DNA of 64,000 nt from Elymus sibiricus (taxonomy: Eukaryota > Streptophyta > Magnoliopsida > Poales > Poaceae). Of the stretch, positions 47,044-58,200 are shown piece by piece. The position numbers and the translations under genes are program-made. The notes beneath the pieces are model-generated. The model was not told where the DNA came from, did no database searches, and saw nothing but the letters and a program-made list of their open reading frames with translations. Location of the stretch: assembly GCA_039707655.1 (NCBI GenBank), contig CM077673.1, forward strand, positions 270,700,288 through 270,764,287, in the 5' to 3' direction. The number at the start of each line of letters is the position of its first letter. Position 1 is the first letter of the stretch.

Positions 47044-47596
47044 TGTCAGGGATATAACTCCACGATATAACCCGCCGTACTGGGCCGGGTCAACATATCA
47101 ACAATCTTGTGACCAAGTTCAAGGTGGGCCATGTCATCCAGATAAGGCAAGTGAGGCGGTGGCAGACTAAAAGTTGTCAGACGGCCTAACACCTGAAGAC
47201 GGCAGCTCAAAGCCCATGAAGCTAAAGACGCTGGTTAAGTTTCCTTAAGATGCAAGACAAATTAGAGATGTCATAAGTCACGGGTCATGATATGACCCGG
47301 ACTCTATTGTAAACCCTAGGGCTTGACCTGTATATAAAGGCTGGCCCCTAGGGCCGAAGGACTCAAGTTACAACCTCTCGATAGCTAGGTTAGCGATTCC
47401 GCACCCTTGTAATCGAGATCTATCCATCAAATACACACAAAGCAGGACGTAGGCTATTACGTCCATAGGAGGGGCCGAACCTGGGTAAACACGACTCTCC
47501 CTCTCGTTTAACCCCTTCGAGTCGCCACCAAGCGGCAATGGCCTCACACCTAAATTCTGTTATGAGGATATCTGCCGGGTTGACAAAACCACGACA
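47044..47596 (+). repeat. 3' LTR of element D
   Basis: TGTCAGGGATATAAC..CCACGACA, 553 bp; TATATAAAGG at 47331-47340. Followed by the TSD GAAAG. Confidence 0.92.
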
Positions 47597-47601
47597 GAAA
47601 G

Positions 47602-50335
47602 TAAATTGTATGCAAGGGTCTCAACAAGCATGACTTTCTCAATGGTTAAATCCGGAGAGATCACCACCTTGCCAAGACCCAATACCTTTGAAATTGTGTC
47701 ATCGCCGAAGGAAACTTGAGTGGCCAAGGATGTGTCAGTTTGAATATCCACCACCAAGTCCTTGCTTCCGGTCATATGATTTGTTGCTCCACTATCAAGC
47801 AACCATGAACCTCCTCCGTAAGCAAACTCCTACATAAGATCAATGCTTGGATTTAGGTACCCATTCTTTAATGGGTCCTTGCATGTTAGTAACAAGGGTC
47901 TTAGGATCATAAATAGACCATTCAATGTACTCATAAGAAGAACCAACAAATTTGGCATAAACATGCCCATCTCTAGCACAACATAAAACATAAGAGGGGT
48001 TAAAGTAGCCGGCTTTGTTGGAAGGGGTGGTCTTGCCCTTCTTGGCGTTACCACCCACAACCTTGTCCTTCTTCTCATGAGTATCCTCCCCCGCTTTGAC
48101 AAAGGTTTCCTTGAGCGGGAGAGGTTGCTTGGTCTTCAACTTCTTCTACTTCTTAGAATTGGGTGCAAACCCAACCCCTTCCTTTGCTACAACTTCCTTT
48201 TGATTGCTCAAAAGGTCATTGAGATTCTTCTCACCTTGGATACATGTCATAAGACCATTCTCAAGCCGCTCTTTCAACTTGGCATTTTCCTCCACAAGGT
48301 GTGCATGCTCACAACAAGGGTTAGTAGCATTGGCATTATCAATTAACACAAAAGGAGGACATGTGGCTATTTCCTTAGTGAGTTTTACTTGGAGTTGATC
48401 ATGAGACTACTTAAGAGAAGCATGAGCACTCTTCAAAGTCTTGTGAGCTTTGCCGAGTGTGTTAAACTCTTCCTTGACTCTATCATGTTCAACCCCAAGT
48501 GCAACCTTTTTGGATTTGAGCACATGAGTAAGAACAATAGCATGATCATGATCTTTTCGTAATTTAGCAAGATCATCGTTGGGTGGCTCCTCAAGAGCCA
48601 AACGAAGATCTCTCTCTTCCTCAAGAGCAATGGAAAGATCCTATATCTCATCGACATAGTCACGACTATGCCCCTCCAATTTAGAGATGGTTCCGTCATG
48701 AGACTCAATGAGATCACTAGCTTCACCAAGTTGTTCCAAGAGAGCAACAAAGTGCTTCTTGGTGTTACCCTTGAGTTCAGCCATGAACTTGTCGAACTCA
48801 TTCTCATCAATGCTCACCTCCTCATGTTCATCCACACATTCCAACAAAGGAGAAGTAGTGGTAATGGAAGTTTTAATGTTGGAGGTTACCTTGTTGATAC
48901 CTTTGGCCATGAGGCACTTGGCAATGCGGTTCTCGTTGGGGGAGTCGAAGAGAGACACCTTAGTTGGAGACGAGGTTGCAATGGCCACCGTGGCCTTCAC
49001 AATTCCTTCACCACTTGTATCTTCATCATCATCATCATCGGAGACATACTCTTCTTATGCCACCAACACCTTGTGAGGAACTTGGTGAATTTGTTCTTGT
49101 TGTAGAAGGACTTGGCCTTGTCTTTGCGGATGAGCTTGCCACCATTGTCTTCCCTCTTCTCATATGGGAAATCCAGCACAAAGTGAGTCACATTGTCATA
49201 ATTGTAACAAGTTCTCAGACGTTGCTTTCGTTTAGAGCCACTTGAGTTGTTCTTGGAGAAGTTCGGCCCTGAGTTTCTCTTGTTGCCCCAAAATTGCCTT
49301 GACTCAAGAGCCATGTGCTTATGGTAAGCATATTTGGTGTCTTCGGGGCAACTCTCCTCTTCTTCATCTTCTTCTTCTTCCGGAATTGCCTTGGCCTTCA
49401 AAGCAAGGTTGGGTAAAGGCTTATATGACCATTGAACACGAGCTAGAGCATTGTCGGCGGTCTTGTTCAAGATGTTCATAGCAATAAACTCATCCAACAC
49501 GTCGGTTGAGGACAAGAAGTGAAATTCCGGTCTTTGATGAATCACAGAGGATATGGCCTTGTTGAATGGCATGATGGCCTTGAGAAACTTACGCTTGATC
49601 CAATTGTCATCCGTATCCTTATTCCCATGATCATGAAGAGCGACTACGAGAGTTGTTAGTCTCCGGTAAATCTCACAAGGATCCTCGTCTTCAATCATCA
49701 CGAACTCATCGGCCTCATCAAGAACCACCTCAAAGTTGGACCGTTGAATACTCGAGCTTCCCTTATATAAAGAGACAATGTGTTCCCAACAATCCTTTGC
49801 ACGAGTGAAAGGACGCAAGTGAGCTAGATCTTCAGGAGGCACTGCGGACTGAAGGATTAACAAGGCGGAGTGATCGAGTTGATTGTCAGCCTCTTCTCTT
49901 GGGGTGAGGTTGCTTGGATTATGTGGGTAGTACCCTTGCTTAATGATTCTCCAGAGTTGAGTTTAGTTGTGATTCAAATGAGACTTGATACAAAAAACCC
50001 AATTAGCAAAATCATTTTCACAAGTTTAGGAGGTGGTCCTAGGTTGTTAATATGAGGTGTGTGGACCGGTCCTCGATAGATCGGGGGAGGGGGAACCGAG
50101 CCAAAGGTTCCCGACCAATTATTTCCTTGAGGCAAATTATCCTTATCACTACTAGACCCCTCCTTATGGAGTTGGCTTCCGACTCTGAGTTAGTGGGATT
50201 AACCACTAGCAACGGATCGGTAGAAAGTTTGAGACCATCAAGGAATTCTTTAAACAAGGATTTGACCTCGGTCGTCATAGAGGATTTAAGTGAGGCAATT
50301 GCCTCATTTAAATCCTCACGAGAGACCGTGCTCAC
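47602..50335 (-). pseudogene. Copia gag and protease, broken
   Basis: Minus strand from 50335: MSTVSREDLNEAIASLKSSM opens gag. 49863-48997 carries the copia-type gag core (KDCWEHIVSLYKGSSSIQRS, ALHDHGNKDTDDNWIKRKFL) and a degenerate zinc knuckle (CYNYDNVTHFVLDFP, two of the usual CxxCx4Hx4C cysteines lost). 49000-47840 is a coiled-coil-rich region in several frames. 47802-47602 is the protease with the intact active-site motif DSGATNHMTG, ending LAYNLL where D is inserted. Multiple stops and shifts are present. Gag builds the particle; the protease would process the polyprotein. Confidence 0.82.
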
Positions 50336-50418
50336 TCCCTCAGCTTGGGTAAGTCCACAACCCTGTCCCCGTCGTTAACAATACTCTTTGGGCGGTAAAG
50401 CCCTTAATAAAGAGACGT

Positions 50419-50433
50419 AGCTCTGATACCAAT
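50419..50433 (-). promoter_or_regulatory. Primer-binding site of the copia
   Basis: The minus strand reads ATTGGTATCAGAGCT directly after the 5' LTR. TGGTATCAGAGC is complementary to the 3' end of plant initiator Met tRNA, the usual copia primer. Confidence 0.9.
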
Positions 50434-52033
50434 TGAAAGGATCAATATGGTTGACTAGAGGGGCGTGAATAGGAAACTACCAATTTTTAGCTTTTCTTAA
50501 TAAATTAGGTTTAGCAAGAAATAGGTTGTCTAGATAAGTAACTAGATGAACAACCTCTATGATGCTAACAACAACAAGATACACGCAAGCAAAGGATACA
50601 ACACAAGTAAAGCTTGCACAAAGTAAAGGTAAGAGATAACCACAAGTGGAGCCGGTTGAGACGAGGATGTGTTACCGAAGTTCCTTCTCTTTGAGGGGAA
50701 GTACGTCTCCGTTGGAGCTGTGTGGAGGCACAATGCTCCCCAAGATGCCACTAAGGCCACCGTATTCTCCTCATGCCCTCACACAATGCGAGATGCCGTG
50801 ATTCCACTAGTGGTGCCCTTGAAGGCGGCAACCGAACCTTTACAAACAAGGTTGGGACAATCTCCACAACTTAATTGGAGGCTCCCAACACCACCACGAA
50901 GCTTCACAACAATGGAATGTGGTTCCGAGGTGACCTCAACCGTCTAGGGTGCTCAACCACCCATGAGTAACAAGATCTGCAAGGGATTAGAGGGGGGAAT
51001 CAAATTTCTCTTGGTGGAAGTGTAGATCGGAGCCCTCTCACCCAAACCCTAGTGTATCAAGAAGTTTTTTTGGCTAGGGAGAGAGATCGAGCAAAAATGG
51101 AGCTTGGAGCAACAATGGAGCTTAGGTTAGGAAGAAGTAGTCTTCTTGGGGAAGAATATCCCCTTTATATCGTGGGGGAACAAATCCAATCTTATACCCT
51201 CTTAGCCGGCACACAAGCGGTACTACCGCTAGAGGGAGCGGTACTACCGCTTGGGCGGCTGAGCCAGCCACACAAGGAATGTCACGAAGCCACGAGGCGG
51301 TAGTGCCGCCGGAGCGGTACTACCGCTCGCCCAAGCGGTACAACCGCTTGGTTTGTAGTGCAGTAGCCCTACAAACACAGAGGGGTGGTACGAGCAGAGG
51401 TAGTTCCACCTGAGCAATACTACCACTCGCGAGAGCGGTATTACCTCACCCGACTGCCGCTCGGAGTTTGCTGAGAGGTCTAGGCCAAGAAGGAAGAGCG
51501 GTAGTGGCAAGGTAGTAACAGGCGGTACTATCGCTTATAAGCTGTACTACCGCCCCATACTACCGTCCAGAAATAGCTCAGTCCGACATGAAAAGTCGAG
51601 ACTCCCAAGCCGGCCGTACAGCGTGGGGCACTGGGCAGTGGCACTACCGCTGGCCAGAGCTGTACTATCGCTTACTGGAGTAGACGGTACTACCGCTGCC
51701 ATGCGCGGTACTTCCGCTTGGCTCTTTCCGGACCAGAACAAAGGCAACGTCGAAACAGCTCCATTGATGCGAGAGTGAAAATGAACGTGTACGTGTTGAT
51801 TCCATCCAAACCTTTCCGATGCGGACCTCCTCTTAATAGCACGGTTCTCCTATGACTCAATTCCACCGAAAACGAAACGCAGGGAAGGAACCATCTTCAC
51901 TCTAATCCACCAAGGGGCTAGAATCTTCTTGTGCCATATGATGAATTATCTAAAAGGCTTAATGCACACGATTAGTCCTCAAAAGCATTATCATCAATCA
52001 CCAAAACCAAATGGGTAGAAATATGCCCTTAAA
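50434..52033 (-). repeat. 5' LTR of the copia element
   Basis: 1,600 bp, homologous to 14429-16059. The outer dinucleotide is AA instead of CA on the + strand. It contains GCGGTACTACCGC-type motifs at 51220-51720. Confidence 0.85.
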
Positions 52034-52293
52034 CTTATCAATAATAGACTCAAGGTCAAAACACATGTTAATACCCTGAGAAATGCCTATTCTATCTCTG
52101 AAAGAGCCCCACAACAGACCTGCTATTTTGGTGATGATCAGTAATAACCACCATCTTCAGACATGAGCCAACGATAGTATGTATTTTGAACCTCTTAGTA
52201 GCCATTGCCTAGAATTTTTTTGAATTCTCTTCCCCAATTTTAATCCATCTGATAGTGCACCTTTGCTTCCAGTATAGAAATTGCAGATGTAAA
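52034..52293 (-). pseudogene. LINE fragment, right half (upstream of RT)
   Basis: The minus strand reads WKQRCTIRWIKIGEENSKKF then AMATKRFK, the typical segment between endonuclease and RT of plant L1-type LINEs. It adjoins the copia TSD and continues into 14428-14040 when the copia is removed. The other side is cut by a CACTA terminus at 52294; AAA at 52291-52293 would be that element's TSD. Confidence 0.72.
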
Positions 52294-53149
52294 CACTGCA
52301 AAAAAAGACACATCCGTGACATTATGAGCAGAACGAAGACCTTTTTTGTCATGGATATGACACTTACATGACGATAATTGTGACAAAAACACGTATATTC
52401 ATAGATGTGGTGGCCTCCCACTTCTATGACAAAAAAATGGGCTTTTCATCTTGGGAGGGCCGTAGACGCACTTGCATGACACTCTTTCGGCCGTCCATGA
52501 GTTAAAAATCGTGGTAGAAGTGAGGGCGAGGTAATTTTGGGGGATTTCCCGGTTATGATGGGCAATCGATGGGTGGTCGGGGCTGAGCGATGGAGTGGTT
52601 TGCACGTTTGTCTCGTACGCGCGTGTGTGTGCGAGGCATTCACTAGCTGCTAACTAAACCCGATCGAGTGAGGCGTTCGCTTACTGACCTGAGCGGTCTA
52701 TCGATCCCACACACTATGTACTGAACACGAGCGGTCGATCCCTCGCACTATGTACTGAACCCGAGCAATTCCTTGGCTGCTAACTGAACCAGGGAGATTC
52801 CTTGCTGCTATAACTGAACTCGAGCGATCGATCCCCCATGCGAGACGAGTCATTGAGATAGTAGCCAGTTGTTGTTGGTTGCCTCTGGTCAACAATGCCC
52901 GTTGGTGCCGCGAGCGCGATACATGAAACGAGTTTCCATCGGTCGATCAAGCCCCTTGCGCGAGACGTGGTGAGTTGACCTAGCCAGTTGGTTGGTTGTG
53001 GGTGAACATTACCCGTTACTACTGCCTGCTTGTACGCCCCACCCCAGCCGGTGGGGGTTGGTGCTGGATGAACAGGGTGGACCCTATGGTACGTTGCAGT
53101 AGTCGGTGTTGGGGTGGATGAACAGGAAGTCGACGGTGGATGAACGTTA

Positions 53150-53470
53150 GCCCGTGGAGTCCCGTTTTGCGGTACGCCACATCCCCTGGACCTCGTTTCT
53201 TCGACAGTAGTCGGTCCGTTTCCTCCGTTTTGCGGTACGCCACACCGTGGACACTGTTTTAACCATAGCCGGTTGAACAAGAAGTTTGTTTCCTCTGTTT
53301 TGTGGGACGCCACACCCCTGGACCCCATTTTGACCGTAGCCGGTTGAACAGAAGTCCGTTTCCTCTGTTTTGTGGGACGCCACACCGTTGGACCCGATGT
53401 CGACCGTAGCCGGTTGACAAAAGTTGTTTCTTTCATTTTGCGAGACGCCAAACCCACAGCCGAGTCGCTG
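53150..53470 (+). repeat. ~64-bp tandem repeats in the second CACTA
   Basis: About five units share GTTTCCTCTGTTTTGTGGGA or a variant, GACGCCACACC, TGGACC and TAGCCGGTTGAACA. Confidence 0.8.
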
Positions 53471-53789
53471 CCTCCATTCCGACCCAGCCTGTTGGCTGCT
53501 GATGAACAGGACGAGGTTGTCGCCGTCTGTTGACTCTGCAATATTCCCTCTTCATGTACACGAGCCCTGTCCCCCCCGTATGTACATACATGGTTGTATT
53601 TACTTTCTTGCAACGTGGTTGTACGTACGTGTACACGATTTAGACGAGACTACCTCTACTGTTACGTTGAAGCTCTACTACGACATGTGCCGCTCTTTAC
53701 TCGGCCACGGTTCATCATTGTTCCACCGAGACCATAGACCAATATGTACAAACATGTTTTCCGACCTGACAAATAATGCTACGTATGCT

Positions 53790-54110
53790 TCGACCTGGTG
53801 GGTCCCAGCTGCCATCAAGATGGTAACTTTTTAGCGTAATAAGAAGGCACTTCCTTGCGTGCGAAGATGTAGCTAGTGGGTCCCAACTATCAGGGGCAGG
53901 AAGCATTTCTTTTCCGCGTAATAAGGAGGCACTTCCTTGTGTGTGAAGATATAGATGGTGGGTCCCAGCTGTCAAGGGGAGCCATTTTTTGCATAATAAG
54001 GTGGCACTTCTGGTGGGTCTCAGTTGCTAGGTGGAGGAATCATTATTTTGCGCGTAATAATGAGGCACTTCCGTGCATATGACCACGGACCTAGTGGGTC
54101 CCATATGTAA
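53790..54110 (+). repeat. ~75-bp repeats in the second CACTA
   Basis: Four units share GCGTAATAAGGAGGCACTTC, then a GTGGGTCCCAGCTGTCA variant. Confidence 0.75.
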
Positions 54111-54383
54111 GCCTCTCCACATAAAATCCTCTTCCGATGCCTGTCGTTTATTGACCCCGTTGATCACGCCGCACCGAGAGCACCAAGGCGGTGGACGACG
54201 GCGAGGCCTAGGAAGGGAACGAGCTAGAGCTAGAGCCAGGGAAGAAGCGGCAGTGGATGCCCATGCAGAGGGGAGAACGAGGGTTGACTGGTTTCGCTGC
54301 TGGGTGAGGCTTCCATCGTCGGAGAATAACAGAAGGTGTAGGTGACTAGAGGGATGGCCTGGCCACCCGTGGGAGTAGGGTGG

Positions 54384-54670
54384 TGTTATGAAATATTTCC
54401 CCCTTAGTGATTTTGGTGATTGATGGCAATGCATTTGCGGGCTAATCGTGTGCGTTGAGCATTTCAGATAATCCATCATACGGCACAAGACAATTCGAGC
54501 CCCTCTGAGTTTTATAAGTGAAGATGGCTATTTCCTGCATTTCATTTTCAGTGGATTTGAGTCGTAGGAGAACCGTGGTATTAAGAGGGGGTCCGCGTCG
54601 GAAAGGTTTGGGTGGAATCAACACGTACACATTTTCATTTGCACCCTCGTTCCTTTCCTGCATTGATGGG
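54384..54670 (+). mobile_element. Copia LTR fragment related to the large copia, + orientation
   Basis: It starts TGTTATGAAATATTTCC and continues collinear with the reverse complement of 52033-51760, including CGGAAAGGTTTGG and GAATCAACACGTACAC. It therefore represents the beginning of a related LTR in the opposite orientation to the 14429-52033 element. It is cut at 54670 by gypsy F. The rest of the element would lie beyond the window. Confidence 0.75.
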
Positions 54671-55227
54671 TGATGAGGATGTCTACCCTGGGTAGGATCA
54701 TAGACCTGACATCTGGGGCCCACCAATGGTCCCACATCAGCATCGAAGCTCAGAAGTAGAAGTGCACTCGGTCATACCTGAAGAGTCACTCGGACGCAGC
54801 TGAAGACACACTCGGATGGCTACATCCACACTCGGTCAACAAGAACTCAACGGTCCAGGAGGCGTAGCGTTGAGTAATACAAAGAGACGTCCTCTGGGAT
54901 TGATCAGTCATGCGTTACCGGTAACGCTCTAATTAAAGCGGCAGTTCCTGTAACGTAGCTTTAATTAACATTCAATGCGGCGCTCGGCTGGTGGTGGCGC
55001 ACTCTATATAAGCCACCACCTGACACCGTAGCAAGGTTCCGACACTTGTATTCTCATACTCCCCATAAGCAAAACAAACCAGCCTCCGGGCTCGAGACGT
55101 AGGGCTTTTACCACTTCCGAGTGGGGCCTGAACTCATACACATCCGAGTGAAACACCTGAGCCGTAGCTAGACTTCGCCCCTCCATTCGTACCCCCTAGT
55201 ACTATTGTCAGGGTCATTCCCATGACA
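54671..55227 (+). repeat. 5' LTR of element F
   Basis: About 557 bp. The right end ..CCCATGACA is certain from the adjoining PBS. The left end TGATGAGGATG (54671) is chosen where homology to the copia LTR stops; 54664 is an alternative. TATA box CTATATAAG at about 55004-55012. Confidence 0.75.
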
Positions 55228-55247
55228 GTTGGCGCCCACCGTGGGGC
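55228..55247 (+). promoter_or_regulatory. Primer-binding region of element F
   Basis: GTTGGCGCCCACCGTGGGGC immediately after the LTR, one base different from element D's. Confidence 0.75.
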
Positions 55248-55299
55248 TGCGCATCTAGCAAATTCCGGCGCAGGTGGAATTTCCACATTCTCGTTCATC

Positions 55300-58200
55300 A
55301 TGAACGCTTTCGGCGGCGAGATCCTCTTCGGGTCCCTCAGCTTCACCGTCGACAATTCGGCGTGGTTGCAGGAAGCGCCGCTGGACGCTGAGGCACTACC
55401 CACCCGCAGAGCAGTGCACTTTAGCGCGACGACGTTCAGAGTTCTCCTCCGTCAACCATCTTCTCCTTATCGACCGGCTTCACCAACTCATCTTGCAGCT
55501 TTTCGCCGGCGGTCCGGGCGCTCTCGGCTGCAGTGCTGGATTAAGCACGCTGCGGCGGCCCAGGCCGCAGGGCAGCGAGTGGCGGCACTCGAGGCTCACG
55601 AGCCGGTCCACTGCCTTTTCTCATCTTCAGACGATGATCACTCCGACGCTGCTGATTTCGAGAGCAGCGGCGAAGTGGCGGAGGTCTTGATGGCCGGCCC
55701 GGCCCGAGACACTGTCGCTCCGGGACACTCAACGGGAAACACCCGCGATCGGGACGGCGACCGCCGCAACGCCAGCTCCGACGGTTACGTTCCCCGACCG
55801 CTCACTCGGGAGCAGCGGTAAGAGATCAGGCGCAGGAACGACCAAGTCCTCCAAACGCCCATTGCGGGGAACACCCCCGAAGAGATAGCCCTGGAGGCCG
55901 CTCGCCAAGCCACTCTAGCTGAGCGTGAGCGCCTCGAGCGGTTACAGCACTCAGTCGACGAACGTGCGGCAAGGGAGCTTCCCAGTTCCAGCCGTAGCCG
56001 TCGCCAGTTGACGTTCACAAAGGATCGCCCGTACACCATCCTGACGATGCGTACGCCTTTGATGAACTTAGTCGCGGCCACTCGGATCGCCGATTCGATC
56101 CAGCCGTCCAATTCGGCAGCAGGCGAGGGCATTCGGCAGATCCAAGCTTTGCTGAAGACTGCCCTACAACAGAACTCCGAGGTATCACAATCTCATCATC
56201 GGATTCATAATGAATCCACCCGGGCAGACACTGTACAATCGGCTCACAGTCCGCTTGCGCCGAGGAAAGGTCCGCGAACTCCTCATCCGAGAGGCCTGTA
56301 CGGAGGGCGCAGATGCGACGACCGCGATTACAGTTGGACTCCCCCTCCGAGGGGCGGTCCGCGTGGCCAACGTCCGTATGACGGAGGCTACCCACTCGGG
56401 AGAAACCGCGAGCGGAGTCCTGATCGGCACCGGGGTTACGATGCCCGATCTGACATCACTCAACGAGTGGTTGATCGGAACAGATACGACAGAGACCGGG
56501 CTAGCGGCTGGGGCATTACTGGCCTTGGATGTTTCAGTAGATACATCCGAGAGGCAGAAATACCTCCCAATTACCGATTGGCAACCGGGATCGGGAAGTT
56601 CAATGGCGAATCCAAGCCAGAGACTTGGCTCGAAGATTATCGAGTCGCCGTCCAGATCGGCGGCGGCGATGACTTCGTTGCCATGAAGCACCTTCCACTC
56701 ATGTTGGAAGGGTCCGCTCGGGCGTGGCTAAATCAGTTGCTTGCCAACTGCATTTATTGTTGGTAAGACTTGGCCCGAGTGTTTGTCGAAACATTCGAAG
56801 GCACCTACAAGCGACCGGGTGGACTGACGGAACTACAGCACTGCGTTCAGAAGAACAATGAAACTCTTCGAGAGTACATTCAGCGCTGGACCACGTTGCA
56901 TAACACCGTGGAGAATGTCACCAAGCACCAGGCCGTGTGCGCCTTCAAGGCAGGCACTCGGTATCGGGAGTTAGTCTTGAAGTTTGGCCGTTCCGGGGAT
57001 CTGTCTCTCAGTCGGGCCATGGAGATTGCGAACAAGTATGCTAATGGCGAAGAAGAAGACCGCCTCTGAAGCGGCAAAGCAAGAGCCGGCAACGCCCCTC
57101 AATCGGGAGGCAACGCCGGGAAGAATCAGACGCGGAAAGCTGACGCCTCTAGCAAGGCAGAAGTCGCAGCTGTCCAAGGGCAAGGGCAAGGCAAGCCGAA
57201 GCCCAAGAAGAAGAAAGAATGGATTCCCAAGAAGAAGTCCGAGTACAAATCCGACATTCTTGACCAACCGTGCCAGATTCATACCAAGATGGATGAAGAA
57301 GGCAACATTGTGCTTCCGAAGCACACCACTCGGGAATGTCGCCTGCTCAAGCAGGAGATGGGCGTTGAACCCTCGAGTGAGAAGGCCGATGTCGAAGATG
57401 AGGAGGATGCTTCCGAGTATCCGAAAATCGACAAGGTCATCAACGTGATTTTCGCTGATGTTGAAAGTAAGAGGCAGCTGAAGGTTATCAACCGGGAGGT
57501 TAATATGGCAGTTCCGACTGCCCCCAAGTACCTCAACTGGACGAAGACGCCTGTCACCTTCGACCAGTCCAATCATCCGCCCCACATTGCCACCCCTGGG
57601 AGGCAGGCGCAGGTCGTTGATCCAGTGGTGGGAGGTGTCCGACTGCGCAAGGTCCTGATGGACGGAGGAAGCGGGCTTAATATCATATACGCTGACACGC
57701 TCAAGGCTATGGGCATCCCGATGTCCCGATTGAGCAAGAGCAACATGCTTTTCCATGGGATCGTCCCTGGAAAGAAGGCAGAATCACTCGGCCAGATCGC
57801 GCTGGACGTAGTATTCGGCGGCGAGAAGAATTTCCGAAAGGAAAAACTGACTTTTGAGGTGGTTGACTTCCGCAGTGCTTATCATGCCATCTTGGGTAGG
57901 CCTGCCTACGCACATTTCATGGCCAGACCATGTTACGTGTATCTCAAGCTCAAGATGCCAGGACCTAAGGGTGTGATTACAGTTACTGGTGATCGGAAGG
58001 TCGCCGAAGAGTGCCTTCAGCAGAGCACAAAGATAGCCAATGAACAAGTGCTAGCAGTCGAACTTAAAGGGTACAAGAAAGAGGTGGATACGGCTGATTT
58101 GCTCAGGTCAAAGCGGCCAGCTTCAGAATCAGCTTTCCAATCATCTGGCGAGACTAAGCAACTTCATGTCCATCCGAGTGACCCAAGCGCCGCCCCGACA

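Larger units (their letters stand above)
30173..47596 (+). mobile_element. Element D: non-autonomous Tat-like gypsy with antisense gene, carrying element E (TSD GAAAG)
   Basis: The LTRs are both 553 bp (30173-30725, 47044-47596), with a perfect TSD GAAAG at 30168-30172 and 47597-47601. Own length without E is about 9.4 kb. Order: PBS, gag (split by E, frameshifted), long spacer, then a seven-exon gene on the opposite strand. No protease, RT, RNase H or integrase is found, so D needed enzymes in trans. Its layout and PBS-like sequence resemble gypsy F in this window. Confidence 0.92.
14429..52033 (-). mobile_element. Sirevirus/Maximus-like copia LTR retrotransposon with two nested insertions
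   Basis: LTRs are at 14429-16059 (3') and 50434-52033 (5'), with a perfect TSD CTTAT at 14424-14428 and 52034-52038. Pol order on the minus strand is gag, protease, integrase, RT, RNase H, which defines copia. A tRNA-iMet-type binding site and repeated GGGGGAGA tracts fit the Sirevirus lineage. Insertions are the CACTA 21606-29480 and gypsy D 30173-47596. Removing each insertion with one TSD copy restores continuous reading (NLLSV|HQL at D; GVAKRKN at the CACTA). LTR differences, stops and shifts mark it as old. Confidence 0.88.
52294..54383 (+). mobile_element. One end of a Jorge-like, apparently non-coding CACTA
   Basis: It starts CACTGCAAAAAAAGACAC, a CACTA-type terminus I recall from Jorge-like wheat elements, with TGTGACAAAAACACG subterminal sequence. 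The rest is repeats: CGAGCGATCGATCCC-type units (52680-52850), a ~64-bp tandem with GACGCCACACC and CCGGTTGAAC (53150-53470), and ~75-bp units with GGCACTTCCTTG (53790-54110). No transposase is visible. The opposite terminus is not in the window. The 277-codon minus-strand frame at 52780-53613 spans the tandem repeats and is not convincing as a gene. Confidence 0.7.

Noticed and set aside
52780..53613. 277-codon minus-strand frame
   Set aside because: It coincides with ~64-bp tandem repeats, so the length reflects a repeat unit lacking stops in one frame; no known domain.
54384..54670. Part of the large copia element
   Set aside because: It is homologous to that LTR but in opposite orientation and outside its TSD, so it is a separate insertion.
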